In this document: piece by piece, positions 16,678 through 27,762 of the stretch
Layout of the letters: each line of letters starts with the position of its first letter
Numbering within the stretch: the first letter of the stretch is position 1
Assembly (NCBI RefSeq): GCF_003182135.1
Contig: NZ_QGTL01000010.1
Coordinates: 124,001-188,000, forward strand
DNA from: Nocardia neocaledoniensis
GTDB lineage: Bacteria; Actinomycetota; Actinomycetes; Mycobacteriales; Mycobacteriaceae
Direction: 5' to 3'
DNA: 64,000 bases
The notes under the pieces: generated by a model
What the model saw: the letters and a program-made list of their open reading frames with translations, nothing else
Told to the model about the DNA's origin: nothing
Database searches by the model: none
Translations under genes and position numbers: made by a program

Positions 16678-18774
16678 TCACCGCCAGATGATCTTGAGCA
16701 GGGCCGGGGTGAGGACCATGCGGATGATCGTGGCGTCGATGAGCAGCGCCACGATCATGCCGTAGGCGATGTATTTCATCAGCACCAGATCCGAGAACCC
16801 GAACGCGCCGGTGACGACGATGAGAATCGCGGCGGCCGAGGTGATCACGCTGCCCGTGTGGGCGACGCCGTACCGGATCGATTCGGTGGCGTCGGCGCCC
16901 GCGGCGCGTTTCTCCGCGATCCGCGAGAGCAGGAACACCTCGTAGTCGGTGGACAACCCGAAGATCACCGTGACGATCAGCGCCACCACCGCGAACATCA
17001 GCGGTCCCGGCGTGAAGTGGAAGACCCCGGACCCGTGCCCCTCCACGAAGATCCAGGTCAGCACGCCCAGCGTCGACACCAGGCTCAGCGCGCTCATGGC
17101 GACGGCCTTCACCGCCAGGATCACCGACCGGAACGCGATCACCATCATCGCCATCGCCGCCACCATGAGGATCAGCAACAGCAGCGGGAGTCCTTCGATG
17201 AGGCCGTTGATGCTGTCGCGTTCCAGCGCGGGGATTCCCGCGACCATCACCTGCACCCCCGGCGGTTCCGGCAACGCGCGCAACGCCCCGATCACCGCGT
17301 CGGCGTCGCGCTTGTCGGCCAGCCCCGCCGAGAGGACGTTCATGTCGTTCTTCGTCGGTGACGCGGGCTCGAACCGTCCGGTCAGGCCGGGGATCTGATT
17401 GGCCTCGTAGCGGATGTCGCCGAGCTGCTGCGGGGAGGCGCCCACCACGATCAGCTTCACCGGTTCGGTGCGGAATCCGGGGAAGAGCCGGTCGAAGTCC
17501 TCCTGCGCCACGCGGGCCGGGTTGTCCTGCGCCAGGTATTTCTCGCTGATGCCGCCGAACTCGATGTGGCGCAACGGGATACTCAGGGCCAGCAGGGCAA
17601 GCACGATGGGCACCACCACCGCCCACGGCCGCCGCATCGACCACTGCGCGAGCCGGGAGAAGAAGCCGGCGTCGATCTCGTCCTCGGTCTTGCTGCGGGA
17701 GAAGCGTTTCCAGCCGAGCCAGTCGATGCGCCGCCCCGCGATGCTCAATGCCGCGGGCAACGCGGTCACCGACAGCAGCGCGGCCAGCATCACCGCCGAG
17801 ATGCCGCCGTAGGGCACCGAGCGCAGCACGCCGTTGGGGAAGATGAACAGCGCGCCCAGGCTCAGCGCGATGATCGCCGCCGAGAACAGCACCGTGCGGC
17901 CCGCCGTGGCGACGGTGCGGGCCGTCGCGTCCTCGACGCTGCGGCCCGCGGCGAGTTCCTCCCGGAACCTGGTGACCGTGAACAGTCCGTAGTCGATCGC
18001 CAAGCCGAGGCTGACCAGCGTCATCACCGCGCTGGCGAACACGTTGACCTCGATGTGGTCGGTGAGCACCCGCAGGATGCCGGAGGTCCCGAGCACGGTG
18101 AGCCCGCCGATCAGCACCGGCAGCAGCGCGCCGATCACCCCGCCGAACACGAAGTACAGCAGGATCGCCACGATCGGCAACGCGATGATCTCCGCGCGCC
18201 GGATGTCGTGCTGCATGCCGATGTTGATGCCCTCCACCACCGGCTGCAGGCCCGCCAGCTGCACCGTGGTCCCGCCGGGTCCACCGCCGGGCACCTCGGC
18301 GTTCAGGTGCGGTTTCAGGGCGAGGTAGTTGTTGACGGTCGCCGTCCCGCCGCCACCGGCCAGCCCGATGCTGGCGAAAGCGTGCTGCTTGCTCGGGTCG
18401 GAGGCGTTCGCCGAGAACGGGCTGTCCCAGTAGCTGTCGATCTTGTGGATGTGCTCGCCGTAGCGGGCACGCAGGTCGTTCAACGCGGCCACGACGGGTC
18501 CGCGCACCGCGGGATCGTCGACGGTGGCGCCCGGCGGGGCGGTGTAGATGACGATCAGGTCGCCGTCGGTGTCGCGGCCGAAGGTCTCGTCGGCCAGTTT
18601 CGAGGCCGCCACCGACTCGCTGGACTCGTCGAACCACCCCTCCTGGGTGTAGCGGCCCGCCAGGTCACGGCCGAACCACCCCGAGATCAGCACCGTGAGG
18701 ATGAACAGGCCGAGCACCAGGAAGCGGTGCCGGTGGACGAATCGGCCCCACCGCATCGAACGCGATTCCCGCAT
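16678..18774 (-). CDS. MMPL family transporter
   Basis: 698 aa, an RND-type exporter of the MMPL family. It starts 'MRESRSMRWGRFVHRHRFLVLGLFILTVLI' (membrane segment 1), followed by an extracytoplasmic loop, a block of five membrane segments, a second loop and a second block. The proton-relay Asp-Tyr pairs are visible in 'GLAIDYGLF' and 'GLSTDYEVF'. Relatives export lipids or siderophores across the mycobacterial inner membrane. It is shorter than MmpL3-type proteins because it lacks the long cytoplasmic tail. The ATG lies 2 bp after the stop of the Mtb12-like lipoprotein gene. Confidence 0.9.
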   Translation of the reverse strand: MRESRSMRWGRFVHRHRFLVLGLFILTVLISGWFGRDLAGRYTQEGWFDESSESVAASKLADETFGRDTDGDLIVIYTAPPGATVDDPAVRGPVVAALNDLRARYGEHIHKIDSYWDSPFSANASDPSKQHAFASIGLAGGGGTATVNNYLALKPHLNAEVPGGGPGGTTVQLAGLQPVVEGINIGMQHDIRRAEIIALPIVAILLYFVFGGVIGALLPVLIGGLTVLGTSGILRVLTDHIEVNVFASAVMTLVSLGLAIDYGLFTVTRFREELAAGRSVEDATARTVATAGRTVLFSAAIIALSLGALFIFPNGVLRSVPYGGISAVMLAALLSVTALPAALSIAGRRIDWLGWKRFSRSKTEDEIDAGFFSRLAQWSMRRPWAVVVPIVLALLALSIPLRHIEFGGISEKYLAQDNPARVAQEDFDRLFPGFRTEPVKLIVVGASPQQLGDIRYEANQIPGLTGRFEPASPTKNDMNVLSAGLADKRDADAVIGALRALPEPPGVQVMVAGIPALERDSINGLIEGLPLLLLILMVAAMAMMVIAFRSVILAVKAVAMSALSLVSTLGVLTWIFVEGHGSGVFHFTPGPLMFAVVALIVTVIFGLSTDYEVFLLSRIAEKRAAGADATESIRYGVAHTGSVITSAAAILIVVTGAFGFSDLVLMKYIAYGMIVALLIDATIIRMVLTPALLKIIWR

Positions 18775-18776
18775 GG

Positions 18777-19319
18777 TCAGCCGCAGGCGGCGGTGCGGTA
18801 GTCGGCCGAGCGCAGGATGCCGCACAGGTCGGTGCGCGAGATCTTCCACTTCCCGTCGAGCAGCACGAAATGCACGATGGTGGTGCGGACATTGGTGCCC
18901 GAGCCGTCCTTGTCCAGGCGCATCGTGGCGGTCAGGGTGCCGTCGCGATTGTCGAACACCGGGTCGACGACGCCGTAGACCGCGTGCGGGTTGTCGCGCA
19001 GCGCCTTGTACATGTCCGGGATGGCGTCCTTGAACGCGGCACCGTCCTCGATGAGGTCGGTGCGTTCGACATCGGGCAGGTTCGGGTCGAGTGCGCGCTT
19101 GATCTGCGCGTCGAGTTCGGCGGCGGTGGGCAGCGGCGCGTTGGCCTTGCTCGACGACGTCGCGATGGAGGCGGACAGGGAGGCGTTGGCCGAGGACCGT
19201 GCGGCGTCGACCGAGGCCTCGTCGGTTCCCCCGCCGCACGCGGCGGTGAGGACGACGAGGGCCGTGAGGCAGGCGGCGGCCGCGGCGGCCCTGGCGAAAA
19301 GTGTGGAAGACATCACCAT
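18777..19319 (-). CDS. Mtb12-like lipoprotein
   Basis: 180 aa. The signal sequence ends in a lipobox ('ALVVLTAACGGG', Cys about 28). After a Ser/Ala-rich linker, residues 63-178 resemble the C-terminal domain of the mycobacterial low-molecular-weight antigen Mtb12: 'LPTAAELDAQIKRALDP', 'VERTDLIEDG', and an ending of the 'LLDGKWKISRTDLCGIL' kind. The function is unknown. It immediately follows the 118-aa gene (start directly after its TAG) and precedes the MMPL gene, so it may be an extracytoplasmic partner of that transporter (inference). Confidence 0.65.
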   Translation of the reverse strand: MVMSSTLFARAAAAAACLTALVVLTAACGGGTDEASVDAARSSANASLSASIATSSSKANAPLPTAAELDAQIKRALDPNLPDVERTDLIEDGAAFKDAIPDMYKALRDNPHAVYGVVDPVFDNRDGTLTATMRLDKDGSGTNVRTTIVHFVLLDGKWKISRTDLCGILRSADYRTAACG

Positions 19320-19676
19320 CTACATACCATCAATGACGGAACTGATCCGGCCCAAGAGGGACCGGACCGCCGTGGCGTCGCGCCCGGCGGCCGGCACGAC
19401 GGGCACCGCGGTGGGGATCAGGTCGCGCACGAAGGCGGCGACGCTGCGTTCGTCGCCGAGGTCGATGTCGGTGACCTGAGCGCGCGCGACGGCGACCACG
19501 TCGTCGGCGCCGGGCACGTCCTCGCCCAGGTCGGCGCGGTAGATCTGCAGGGTGAGGGTGGCGCGGTGGGTGCGGAAGCTGAAGGCGTTGCCCTCGTCGG
19601 TCGTGCCGAATCCGTGGGCGAAGGGGCCGACGGAGAGGTCATCGATGCCGAAACCCGCTGCTGTCCGGTCGGTCAT
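19320..19676 (-). CDS. hypothetical protein, first gene of the MMPL operon
   Basis: 118 aa, acidic and soluble, with no signal peptide or membrane segment. It begins 'MTDRTAAGFGIDDLSVGPFA' and predicts mixed alpha/beta structure. AGGAG stands about 9 nt before the ATG. The stop abuts the start of the Mtb12-like lipoprotein gene. I do not recognise the family. Its position suggests a cytoplasmic accessory or regulatory part of the MMPL operon. Confidence 0.6.
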   Translation of the reverse strand: MTDRTAAGFGIDDLSVGPFAHGFGTTDEGNAFSFRTHRATLTLQIYRADLGEDVPGADDVVAVARAQVTDIDLGDERSVAAFVRDLIPTAVPVVPAAGRDATAVRSLLGRISSVIDGM

Positions 19677-19838
19677 CGTGGTGATCTCCTGCCGTGGACG
19701 GGCGTTCGATTGTCGACACGTCAACAGTAACCTGCGTCACCGACAGGCCCGACGCGCGCCACCCGGTCGAAGCTACCGGTGAGTCATCATGGTCAGATGG
19801 TGATCAGCGGTCACCTCGTGAGATTAGGAGTACGGTGC

Positions 19839-20849
19839 ATGCGCCCTCGCGGCTCGGTCGCCTCAGCGTTGTTCGGCGCGGCGGCACTGGTGATGCTGAC
19901 CGGATGTGGCGGTGGGGACGGCGGTCCCGACGTGCCGACCCGCGAGCCCGCCACCGCCGCGGCCTCCCCCGCCACCACGACGGCGCCCACCGGCCGCGTC
20001 GTCCCGCTCGCCGCGACGAAAGCGCTGCTGGCCGAACGTGGGTCCGGGCGTGTCGCCGCGCTCGACACCGCGGGCACCGCGCTCACCCTGATCGATCCGG
20101 CCGCGCCCGAGAGCGCGCGCACCGTCACCCTGCCCGCGCCGGGCGCCGCGCTGGCGCAGGGCGGCGCGGGTGAGATCCTCGTCGCCGCGCCGGGCCGGGT
20201 GCTGCGGGTCGAAGCCGTCACCGGCGCGGTCGCCGAGATCGCCGTCGACGGTGACGTGCACACCGTGCAAACTCGCAGCGACGGCACTCTCGTGGTCGGC
20301 ACCGCCGACGGCACCGTCCGCGAACTGCGCGCCGACGGCAGCGTCGTCCGCACCGTCAGCGGCCTGGTCTCCGCCGACGCGCTCGCTCTGACCGGCGACG
20401 ACATCACCGTCCTCGATCGCAAACAGACCGCGGTCGTCGGCCTCGGTGACGACGCGCTGGGCCTGATGCTGCGCGCGGGTGACGGCGCCACCAACGCCAT
20501 CGCCGACAGCGAGGGCCGGGTGCTGGTCGCCGACACGGCGGGCGGTGAACTGCTGGTCTACACGGCCGGCCCGCTCGTGCTGCGTCAGCGGTTCCCGGTA
20601 TCATCGTCGCCTTACGCGCTCGCCTACGACCAGCGGTCGAACACGGTCTGGGTGACCTGCACGCAGAGCAACGAGGTGGTCGGTTTCGACCTGTCGACCG
20701 GCATCGGTGTGGAGGTGGGACGGTTCCCCACCGTGCGCCAGCCCGACGCGGTGACCGTCGACGAACGCACCGGTGACCTGTTCGTGGCCTCGGCCGCGGG
20801 CGAGGGCCTGCAGCGCATCGGCGCGCAGGAGCGGAGGAAGGGGCAGTGA
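19839..20849 (+). CDS. lppL: LppL-like beta-propeller lipoprotein
   Basis: 336 aa. The lipobox 'VMLTGCGGG' gives lipidation near Cys23. A Pro/Thr-rich linker follows, then repeated beta-propeller-like blades ('[20 protein letters not shown]', '[19 protein letters not shown]', '[20 protein letters not shown]', '[19 protein letters not shown]'), as in NHL/YVTN proteins. The synteny with a DUF5703 gene and pyrD matches M. tuberculosis lppL (Rv2138). The ATG at 19839 has TTAGGAG 8 nt upstream; an upstream in-frame start at 19779 has no ribosome site. Function unknown. Confidence 0.8.
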   Translation: MRPRGSVASALFGAAALVMLTGCGGGDGGPDVPTREPATAAASPATTTAPTGRVVPLAATKALLAERGSGRVAALDTAGTALTLIDPAAPESARTVTLPAPGAALAQGGAGEILVAAPGRVLRVEAVTGAVAEIAVDGDVHTVQTRSDGTLVVGTADGTVRELRADGSVVRTVSGLVSADALALTGDDITVLDRKQTAVVGLGDDALGLMLRAGDGATNAIADSEGRVLVADTAGGELLVYTAGPLVLRQRFPVSSSPYALAYDQRSNTVWVTCTQSNEVVGFDLSTGIGVEVGRFPTVRQPDAVTVDERTGDLFVASAAGEGLQRIGAQERRKGQ

Positions 20850-21103
20850 TGGCGGCCAAGCCTCGCGGGTCTCGCTCGGCGGTCCCGCCGAGCTGGGAGA
20901 CCAGCAACGACGACTACGAATACGTGCCACTGCGGCTGCCACCCGAGGTCACCCGGGTCACCGCCTCGATGCGGCTGGCCATTCAGGCCGAGTTCGGTGG
21001 CTGGGAGTTGTCGCGGGTGCGCGCCTACACCGACGGCAGCCGCCGGGTGTTGTTGCGCCGCCGCAAGAGTGCCGTCCTTCCTGTGCCCGAACCCGGAGTG
21101 TGA
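20849..21103 (+). CDS. DUF5703 family protein
   Basis: 84 aa. The core '[20 protein letters not shown]' followed by '[20 protein letters not shown]' is the DUF5703 pattern, the same family as Rv2137c. The function is unknown. The ATG overlaps the lppL stop (TGATG), and pyrD follows 8 bp later, so the gene is part of an lppL - DUF5703 - pyrD operon. A GTG one codon upstream is the only alternative start. Confidence 0.8.
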   Translation: MAAKPRGSRSAVPPSWETSNDDYEYVPLRLPPEVTRVTASMRLAIQAEFGGWELSRVRAYTDGSRRVLLRRRKSAVLPVPEPGV

Positions 21104-21111
21104 GCCGACCC

Positions 21112-22191
21112 ATGTACGCCCTGTTACTACGCCTGATGTTCCTGGTGCCCCCGGAGCGGGTGCACCACCTGGTCTTCGGCGCCCTGCGCTTCGCCACCTG
21201 GTTCCCGCCGACGCGCTGGCTGGTGCGCAAGCTGACCGTGGTCGAGGACCCGATCCTGGCCACCTCCGCCTTCGGCGTCGAGTTCCCCGCCCCGCTCGGC
21301 CTGGCCGCCGGGTTCGACAAGAACGCCGACGGCGCGAACACCTGGGGTTCGCTCGGTTTCGGTTTCGCCGAGATCGGGACCGTCACCGCGCACGCCCAGC
21401 CGGGTAACCCCGCGCCGCGCCTGTTCCGGCTGCCCGCCGACCACGGCCTGATCAACCGCATGGGCTTCAACAACCACGGCGCGGCCGCGGCCGCCGCCCG
21501 CCTGCACGGCGCGCACCCGAGCGTGCCGATCGGCGCGAACATCGGCAAGACCAAGGTCACCGAGCCCGAGCACGCCGCCGACGACTACGCCACCAGCGCC
21601 CGGCTGCTCGGCCCGCTCGCCGACTTCGTCGTCGTCAACGTGTCCTCCCCCAACACCCCCGGCCTGCGCGATCTGCAGGCGGTGGAATCCCTGCGCCCGA
21701 TCCTGCAGGCCGTGCTCGACAGCGTCTCGGTGCCGGTGCTGGTGAAGATCGCCCCGGACCTGTCCGACGAGGACATCGACGCGGTCGCCGACCTCGCCGT
21801 CGAACTGGGCCTGGCCGGCATCGTCGCCACCAACACCACCATCCGCCGCGACGGGCTGAACACCCCGGCCGCCGAGGTCGAGGCGATGGGCGCCGGTGGC
21901 CTGTCCGGTGCGCCCGTGGCCGAGCGCTCCCTCGAGGTCCTGCGCCGGCTCTACGCGCGGGTGGGCGACCGGGTCGTGCTGATCTCGGTCGGCGGTATCG
22001 AGACCCCCGAGCAGGCCTGGGCCCGCATTCTGGCCGGCGCCACCTTGCTGCAGGGCTACACCGGCTTCATCTACGGTGGCCTGTTCTGGACCACGCGCAT
22101 CCACCGCGGCATCGCCGCCCGCCTGCGCGCGGAGGGCTTCGCCTCCCTGGCCGAGGCGGTCGGCGCGGAGCACCGCACGCGCTCGGCCTGA
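21112..22191 (+). CDS. pyrD: dihydroorotate dehydrogenase (quinone), class 2
   Basis: 359 aa. It oxidises dihydroorotate to orotate with a membrane quinone as acceptor, the fourth step of pyrimidine synthesis. The N-terminal amphipathic region ('[20 protein letters not shown]') is the class 2 membrane anchor. FMN- and substrate-binding landmarks are '[12 protein letters not shown]', '[12 protein letters not shown]', '[16 protein letters not shown]' (catalytic Ser) and '[13 protein letters not shown]'. It is the last gene of the lppL operon; other pyr genes are not nearby. Confidence 0.95.
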   Translation: MYALLLRLMFLVPPERVHHLVFGALRFATWFPPTRWLVRKLTVVEDPILATSAFGVEFPAPLGLAAGFDKNADGANTWGSLGFGFAEIGTVTAHAQPGNPAPRLFRLPADHGLINRMGFNNHGAAAAAARLHGAHPSVPIGANIGKTKVTEPEHAADDYATSARLLGPLADFVVVNVSSPNTPGLRDLQAVESLRPILQAVLDSVSVPVLVKIAPDLSDEDIDAVADLAVELGLAGIVATNTTIRRDGLNTPAAEVEAMGAGGLSGAPVAERSLEVLRRLYARVGDRVVLISVGGIETPEQAWARILAGATLLQGYTGFIYGGLFWTTRIHRGIAARLRAEGFASLAEAVGAEHRTRSA

Positions 22192-22195
22192 GGGG

Positions 22196-22585
22196 CTATC
22201 CGTAGTTGACGCGCCGCGTGCCGCCGTGCCCGAACAGCTGGGTGGTCCGCGGTTTGGTCAGCGGCGGGCGTGGTGCGCCCTCCTCGGCGTCGTCGGTGTC
22301 GAATCGTTCGAGCATCCGCTTGTAGAGGCGGATGATCGCCTGCTCCCAGACGATGCCGATGGTGTCGGCGAGCGCGTTGATCTGGGCGTGGGTGAGTCGG
22401 TCGTGGGCAGCGGTCAGGTCGCTGATCAGTTCGTCGAGTTCCATGCCCGCGTAGGCCTGGTCCCGGTTGAGCTTGCGTTCGGGCAGCCAGCTCAGGCGCC
22501 AGGTCTCGGGGTCGGCGCTCACCCGTTCCGCGTATTCGGGGCTGTGGGTGCTGCGCATGTCGTCCGGGGTGATGTGAATGGTCAT
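22196..22585 (-). CDS. hypothetical protein
   Basis: 129 aa, soluble, helical and charged. It begins 'MTIHITPDDMRSTHSPEY' and contains a long helix ('DQAYAGMELDELISDLTAAH') and an 'IGIVWEQAIIRLYKRMLERF' segment. The C terminus is Pro/Arg-rich. GGAG lies about 7 nt before the ATG. I do not recognise the family. It is divergent from the PfkB-like gene and shares the intergenic region with three 20-bp-spaced repeats. It converges on pyrD with a 4-bp gap. Confidence 0.6.
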   Translation of the reverse strand: MTIHITPDDMRSTHSPEYAERVSADPETWRLSWLPERKLNRDQAYAGMELDELISDLTAAHDRLTHAQINALADTIGIVWEQAIIRLYKRMLERFDTDDAEEGAPRPPLTKPRTTQLFGHGGTRRVNYG

Positions 22586-22759
22586 CGGAAGCTCCGATTC
22601 CACGAAGGGGAGCTGGCGGCTCCGGTGTTCCTGGGTGCCGGACGCGCGCGTGGCGGGTGCGGCGTGTGCGTCGGCGGCGCCGAATCGCACCTGAGTTCCT
22701 GCCGGTAGGGCCGGTGAAACTCGTTGCCTGGTGGGCGATGTCCCCCGTTCCAGTGTGGC

Positions 22760-22806
22760 ATTTGCCCTTCGGGATGGTCAATTGCCGTTGTAGATTGATA
22801 ATTGCC
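22760..22806. repeat. three 7-bp direct repeats at exact 20-bp spacing
   Basis: ATTTGCC (22760-22766), AATTGCC (22780-22786) and AATTGCC (22800-22806) start exactly 20 bp apart, about two helical turns. They lie in the AT-richer part of the gap between the 129-aa gene and the PfkB-like gene, 52 bp before the GTG at 22858. The arrangement suggests an operator for a regulator that binds one face of the DNA. Confidence 0.5.
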
Positions 22807-22857
22807 AGCGAAGCGAGCGCATAAACCACCGAAGTCCCGACCTGGAGGGCCGAAGGC

Positions 22858-24363
22858 GTGCCGATGATTCCGCAGGACGCACGAACCGACGTGGTACGCG
22901 GCATCCTCGCGCGGCTGGGGAAGTTCTCCGGCCTCAGCGCGGAACGCCTGCGCCACACCGAGATCGGCGCCGACCCGATCCTCGACCTGCCGATCGTCGG
23001 CGACCACGCACGGCGTTCGGGCATCTCCAGGGAGGAAGCCGTGCTGCCGGTGCTGCGCGAGACCGCCCGGCAATTGCCACCCAGCGACCGGCTGATCGCC
23101 GACACCACCCTGGCGCTGGGCCTGCTGCGCGAGCTGTCGCCGGACACCGTCGACGTCGATCAGCTCTACGCGGCCAATCTCGGCGCGCGCCGGGAATACC
23201 TGGCCCAGTCCTGGGACGCGCTGCACGCCGCGATCGGCGCGCCCACCACCACCGCCGCGCCGACGGTCAAACGCCTGCGCACCACGGCCGAACGCGGTGC
23301 ACTCACCGCACTGGCCGGACTGCTCACCGACCCGGTCACCACCCCGGCGCGCCCCAGCGAGACCCCGCGCCCGGCACTGCCCACCGGCCGCACGGTGACC
23401 GTGATCGGCGACGCCGTCATCGACCACCTGTACCGGGTCGACACCTTCCCCGGCCGCAACGCCCCCGTCGACGGTTCCTTCGCGGGCCAGCCCGGTGGCA
23501 AGGGCCTCAACCGCGCGGTCGCCGCCGCCCTGCTCGGCCTCGACGTGCGGTTGATCGCCGCCGTCGGTGACGACGAGAACGGCGCCAAGATCCTCGGCCT
23601 GCTCGACGAATTCGGCGTCGGCCGCGACCTGGTGAAGGTCGTTCCCGCCGCGGCCACGCTGGTCACGGCGGTGGTCATGAACCACAGCGGCGAGGTGCGC
23701 CTGATCGCCTGCCGCGACGCGCGCGTGCAGCTGCTCGACGAGGATTTCGACCGCCCCGACGTCCGTGCCGCGCTGGCCGGCTCCGACGTCGTGGTACTCA
23801 CCTTCGAACAGCCCGCGCCGATCATCGAGGGCGTGCTCGCGTTCCTGCGTGATCTGCCCGAGCGCCCCCAGGTGATCGTCTGCGCGGCCCCGAGTATCGC
23901 TGTCCCCCAAGGGCTGTACCTGTATCTGGACGTCGTCGACTACCTGGTGGGCAGCTCCGTCGAACTCGACGCGCTGCTGCCCGAGGTCGACACCGACTCC
24001 CCCGCCGACACCGCGCGCAGGCTACGCGGGCTCGGCGTCTCGGTGGTGTGCGCCGTCGACAACTTCGGCTGCACGGTGTACTCCGACCACGACGACATCG
24101 TGATCGACCACTTCCCGCGCGTGCTCAAGGCCGCGGTCGGCGCGGCCGCGGCCTTCGCCGCCGCCCTCGCCCACCGCGTCGCCCGGTCCGAGGATTCGCT
24201 CACCGCCGCCGATTTCCGGTGGGCGACCGCGGCGATGATCCCCACCCAGAAGCTGGGCGCGGTCTCGGCCGGATTCCCCGATGTCGCCGAGGTGGACCGG
24301 ATCGTGCAGCTCTACGCCCCCGGTGCGGGCGGCACCCGTAACACCGGCGTGACCCCCGGTTGA
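22858..24363 (+). CDS. PfkB-fold protein with N-terminal extension and broken kinase motif
   Basis: 501 aa. Residues 178-485 form a ribokinase/PfkB domain: 'TVIGDAVIDHLYRVDTFPGR', then the sugar-binding 'GGKGLNRAVAAALLG' (213-227). Residues 1-170 are an extra helical domain of unknown type. The second PfkB signature, normally DTTGAGD with the catalytic Asp, reads 'KAAVGAAAAFA' (424-434), so the catalytic base is missing and kinase activity is doubtful. It may act as a sugar or nucleoside sensor (inference). The GTG has GGAGG 9 nt upstream; an ATG two codons later is possible. The three spaced repeats lie directly upstream. Confidence 0.75.
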   Translation: MPMIPQDARTDVVRGILARLGKFSGLSAERLRHTEIGADPILDLPIVGDHARRSGISREEAVLPVLRETARQLPPSDRLIADTTLALGLLRELSPDTVDVDQLYAANLGARREYLAQSWDALHAAIGAPTTTAAPTVKRLRTTAERGALTALAGLLTDPVTTPARPSETPRPALPTGRTVTVIGDAVIDHLYRVDTFPGRNAPVDGSFAGQPGGKGLNRAVAAALLGLDVRLIAAVGDDENGAKILGLLDEFGVGRDLVKVVPAAATLVTAVVMNHSGEVRLIACRDARVQLLDEDFDRPDVRAALAGSDVVVLTFEQPAPIIEGVLAFLRDLPERPQVIVCAAPSIAVPQGLYLYLDVVDYLVGSSVELDALLPEVDTDSPADTARRLRGLGVSVVCAVDNFGCTVYSDHDDIVIDHFPRVLKAAVGAAAAFAAALAHRVARSEDSLTAADFRWATAAMIPTQKLGAVSAGFPDVAEVDRIVQLYAPGAGGTRNTGVTPG

Positions 24364-24465
24364 TGTGCGCGACGACACAGCCGGAGTAGAGTCGCGCCGT
24401 TGCCCTGCCCCACCCCGTCCACGCAGCGGATTCCCGATGCCGACACCGTCTCGGAGGAGCGCTTG

Positions 24466-25200
24466 ACGATCATCGACGCCATCCCGGTCCCGCCCAGCGT
24501 GGCGCCCGGACTCGGCGCGGACGATCTGCAACCGGAGCACCAGTTCAGCCGCCGTGGCGCCCAGCTGCGCGTGCGGGTGCACCCGATCGAGGACCCCGAC
24601 AACGGCGGCTACCTGCTGGTCTTCGGCGACCTCGGTCCCGCGCCCCTGGTCCGCGTGCATTCGCGCTGTCTCTACGGCGACGCCCTCGGCTCCGACGACT
24701 GCGATTGCGGTCCCGAGCTGGCCCTGTCGATGGACCTGATCCAGGCCGAGGGCGCGGGCGTGCTGGCCTACCTCGAACAGGAGGGTCGCGGTGCCGGGCT
24801 GGTTCTCAAGGCCATCGGCTATCGCACCAGCGAACGCTACGACCTCGACACCTTCGACAGCTACGCCAAGCTCGGGCTCGACCCCGACGCGCGCCGCTAC
24901 GAACCGGTCGCCAAGGCGCTGCTGGACATCGGCGTGCATCGGCTGCGGTTGCTCACCAACAATCCGGACAAGCTCCAGGCACTGGCCGAGGCCGGGATCG
25001 AGGTCGAGGTGCTGCCGCTGGCGGTGCGGCTGAGCACCGAGCGCGGGCAGCGCTACCTCGACGCCAAGGTGCGCCGGCGCGGGCACATGATCCCGCGCGA
25101 TGTCGGCCCGTGGGCGCCCGAATACACCGCGCGCGCCGAGCCTGTCGCCGAGGAACGCCCGCGAACCCGCAGGCGGTGGCTGTTCGGCCGTCGTCGGTAA
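24466..25200 (+). CDS. GTP cyclohydrolase II (RibA) homologue
   Basis: 244 aa. GTP cyclohydrolase II opens the GTP imidazole ring to start riboflavin synthesis. The zinc cysteines are present (Cys69 in 'VHSRCLYGD', Cys80 and Cys82 in 'DDCDCG'), as are the 'LEQEGRGAGL' loop, the Asp142-x-Arg144 catalytic pair and 'LLTNNPDKL'. The Arg that usually precedes the CDC motif is Asp here. No DHBP synthase domain and no other rib gene are adjacent, so it may serve another pterin-like or deazapurine pathway. The start is uncertain: TTG at 24466 has GGAGGAG upstream, while the frame is open from a TTG at 24400, 7 nt after a TAGAGT hexamer. Confidence 0.8.
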   Translation, partial: TIIDAIPVPPSVAPGLGADDLQPEHQFSRRGAQLRVRVHPIEDPDNGGYLLVFGDLGPAPLVRVHSRCLYGDALGSDDCDCGPELALSMDLIQAEGAGVLAYLEQEGRGAGLVLKAIGYRTSERYDLDTFDSYAKLGLDPDARRYEPVAKALLDIGVHRLRLLTNNPDKLQALAEAGIEVEVLPLAVRLSTERGQRYLDAKVRRRGHMIPRDVGPWAPEYTARAEPVAEERPRTRRRWLFGRRR

Positions 25201-25332
25201 CCCACGCCACAATCCCGTATGTCCGGTTACGATAAGTGAGCCGCGCCACTCTCGACGCCCACAGCTCGAGACGATGAGACAGATTCACTCGCATTGGCTC
25301 GGCATCCGGCACGGCCTATCGGGAACAGGGAT

Positions 25333-27159
<1,827 letters not shown>

Positions 27160-27166
27160 GCCCGAC

Positions 27167-27212
27167 AACGACGGTGGCCCCCGGAGATTCGTCTCCGGGG
27201 GCCACCGTCGTT
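27167..27212. terminator. bidirectional terminator with a perfect 21-bp stem
   Basis: The arms 27167-27187 and 27192-27212 are exact reverse complements and enclose a TTCG tetraloop. The hairpin lies between the converging FadD and PEBP genes, 7 bp after one stop and 5 bp before the other, and should stop transcription from both sides. Confidence 0.85.
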
Positions 27213-27217
27213 CGAGC

Positions 27218-27745
27218 TCAGTGCTGCTCGTAGGTGCCGATCAGGGTGGCGCGGCCGAGCGTGTGCGAGAACAGGTTGAAGCCGAGGAAGGCGGGCGAGG
27301 CGTCCGGCCCGACCTCGAGCACGGCCACGTCGACGGCGTGCACCACGACGAAATACCGGTGCGGGCCATGGCCGTTCGGCGGCGCCGCGCCCACGAAGCC
27401 GGGGAAGCCGCCGTCGTTGCGCAGCGACACGGCGCCGATGGGCAGCTGACCGCCCGCGCTGCCCGCGCCGGAGTCGAGCGAGGTGACCGAGGCGGGGATG
27501 TTGGCGACGGCCCAGTGCCAGAAGCCCGACGCGGTCGGGGCATCCGGGTCGTAGACGGTGACCGCGAAGCTCTGGGTCCCCTCCGGGAAGCCCGACCAGC
27601 TCAGCTGCGGCGAGATGTCCTTGCCGCCCGCGCCGAACACACCCGACACCTGATCGTTGCCCAGCGGCTGACCGTCGGTGATGTCGGCGGAGGTGAGGGT
27701 GAACGACGGAACCTGCGGCAGTGCGTCATACGGGTTGTAGCTCAT
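27218..27745 (-). CDS. YbhB/YbcL-type PEBP protein
   Basis: 175 aa. It has the phosphatidylethanolamine-binding protein fold: '[15 protein letters not shown]', '[20 protein letters not shown]', '[20 protein letters not shown]' and the ligand-site '[18 protein letters not shown]'. Homologues include Rv2140c (TB18.6) of M. tuberculosis, which has the same neighbour (an M20 peptidase). The exact role is not settled. No signal peptide, so cytoplasmic. It is downstream of the peptidase gene with a 17-bp gap, probably one transcript. Confidence 0.9.
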   Translation of the reverse strand: MSYNPYDALPQVPSFTLTSADITDGQPLGNDQVSGVFGAGGKDISPQLSWSGFPEGTQSFAVTVYDPDAPTASGFWHWAVANIPASVTSLDSGAGSAGGQLPIGAVSLRNDGGFPGFVGAAPPNGHGPHRYFVVVHAVDVAVLEVGPDASPAFLGFNLFSHTLGRATLIGTYEQH

Positions 27746-27762
27746 GGTTTCTCCGATTCGTC

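Noticed and set aside
20846-20851. GTG at 20846 as the DUF5703 start
   Set aside because: Possible, but the ATG one codon later overlaps the lppL stop and has better spacing to GGAGG.
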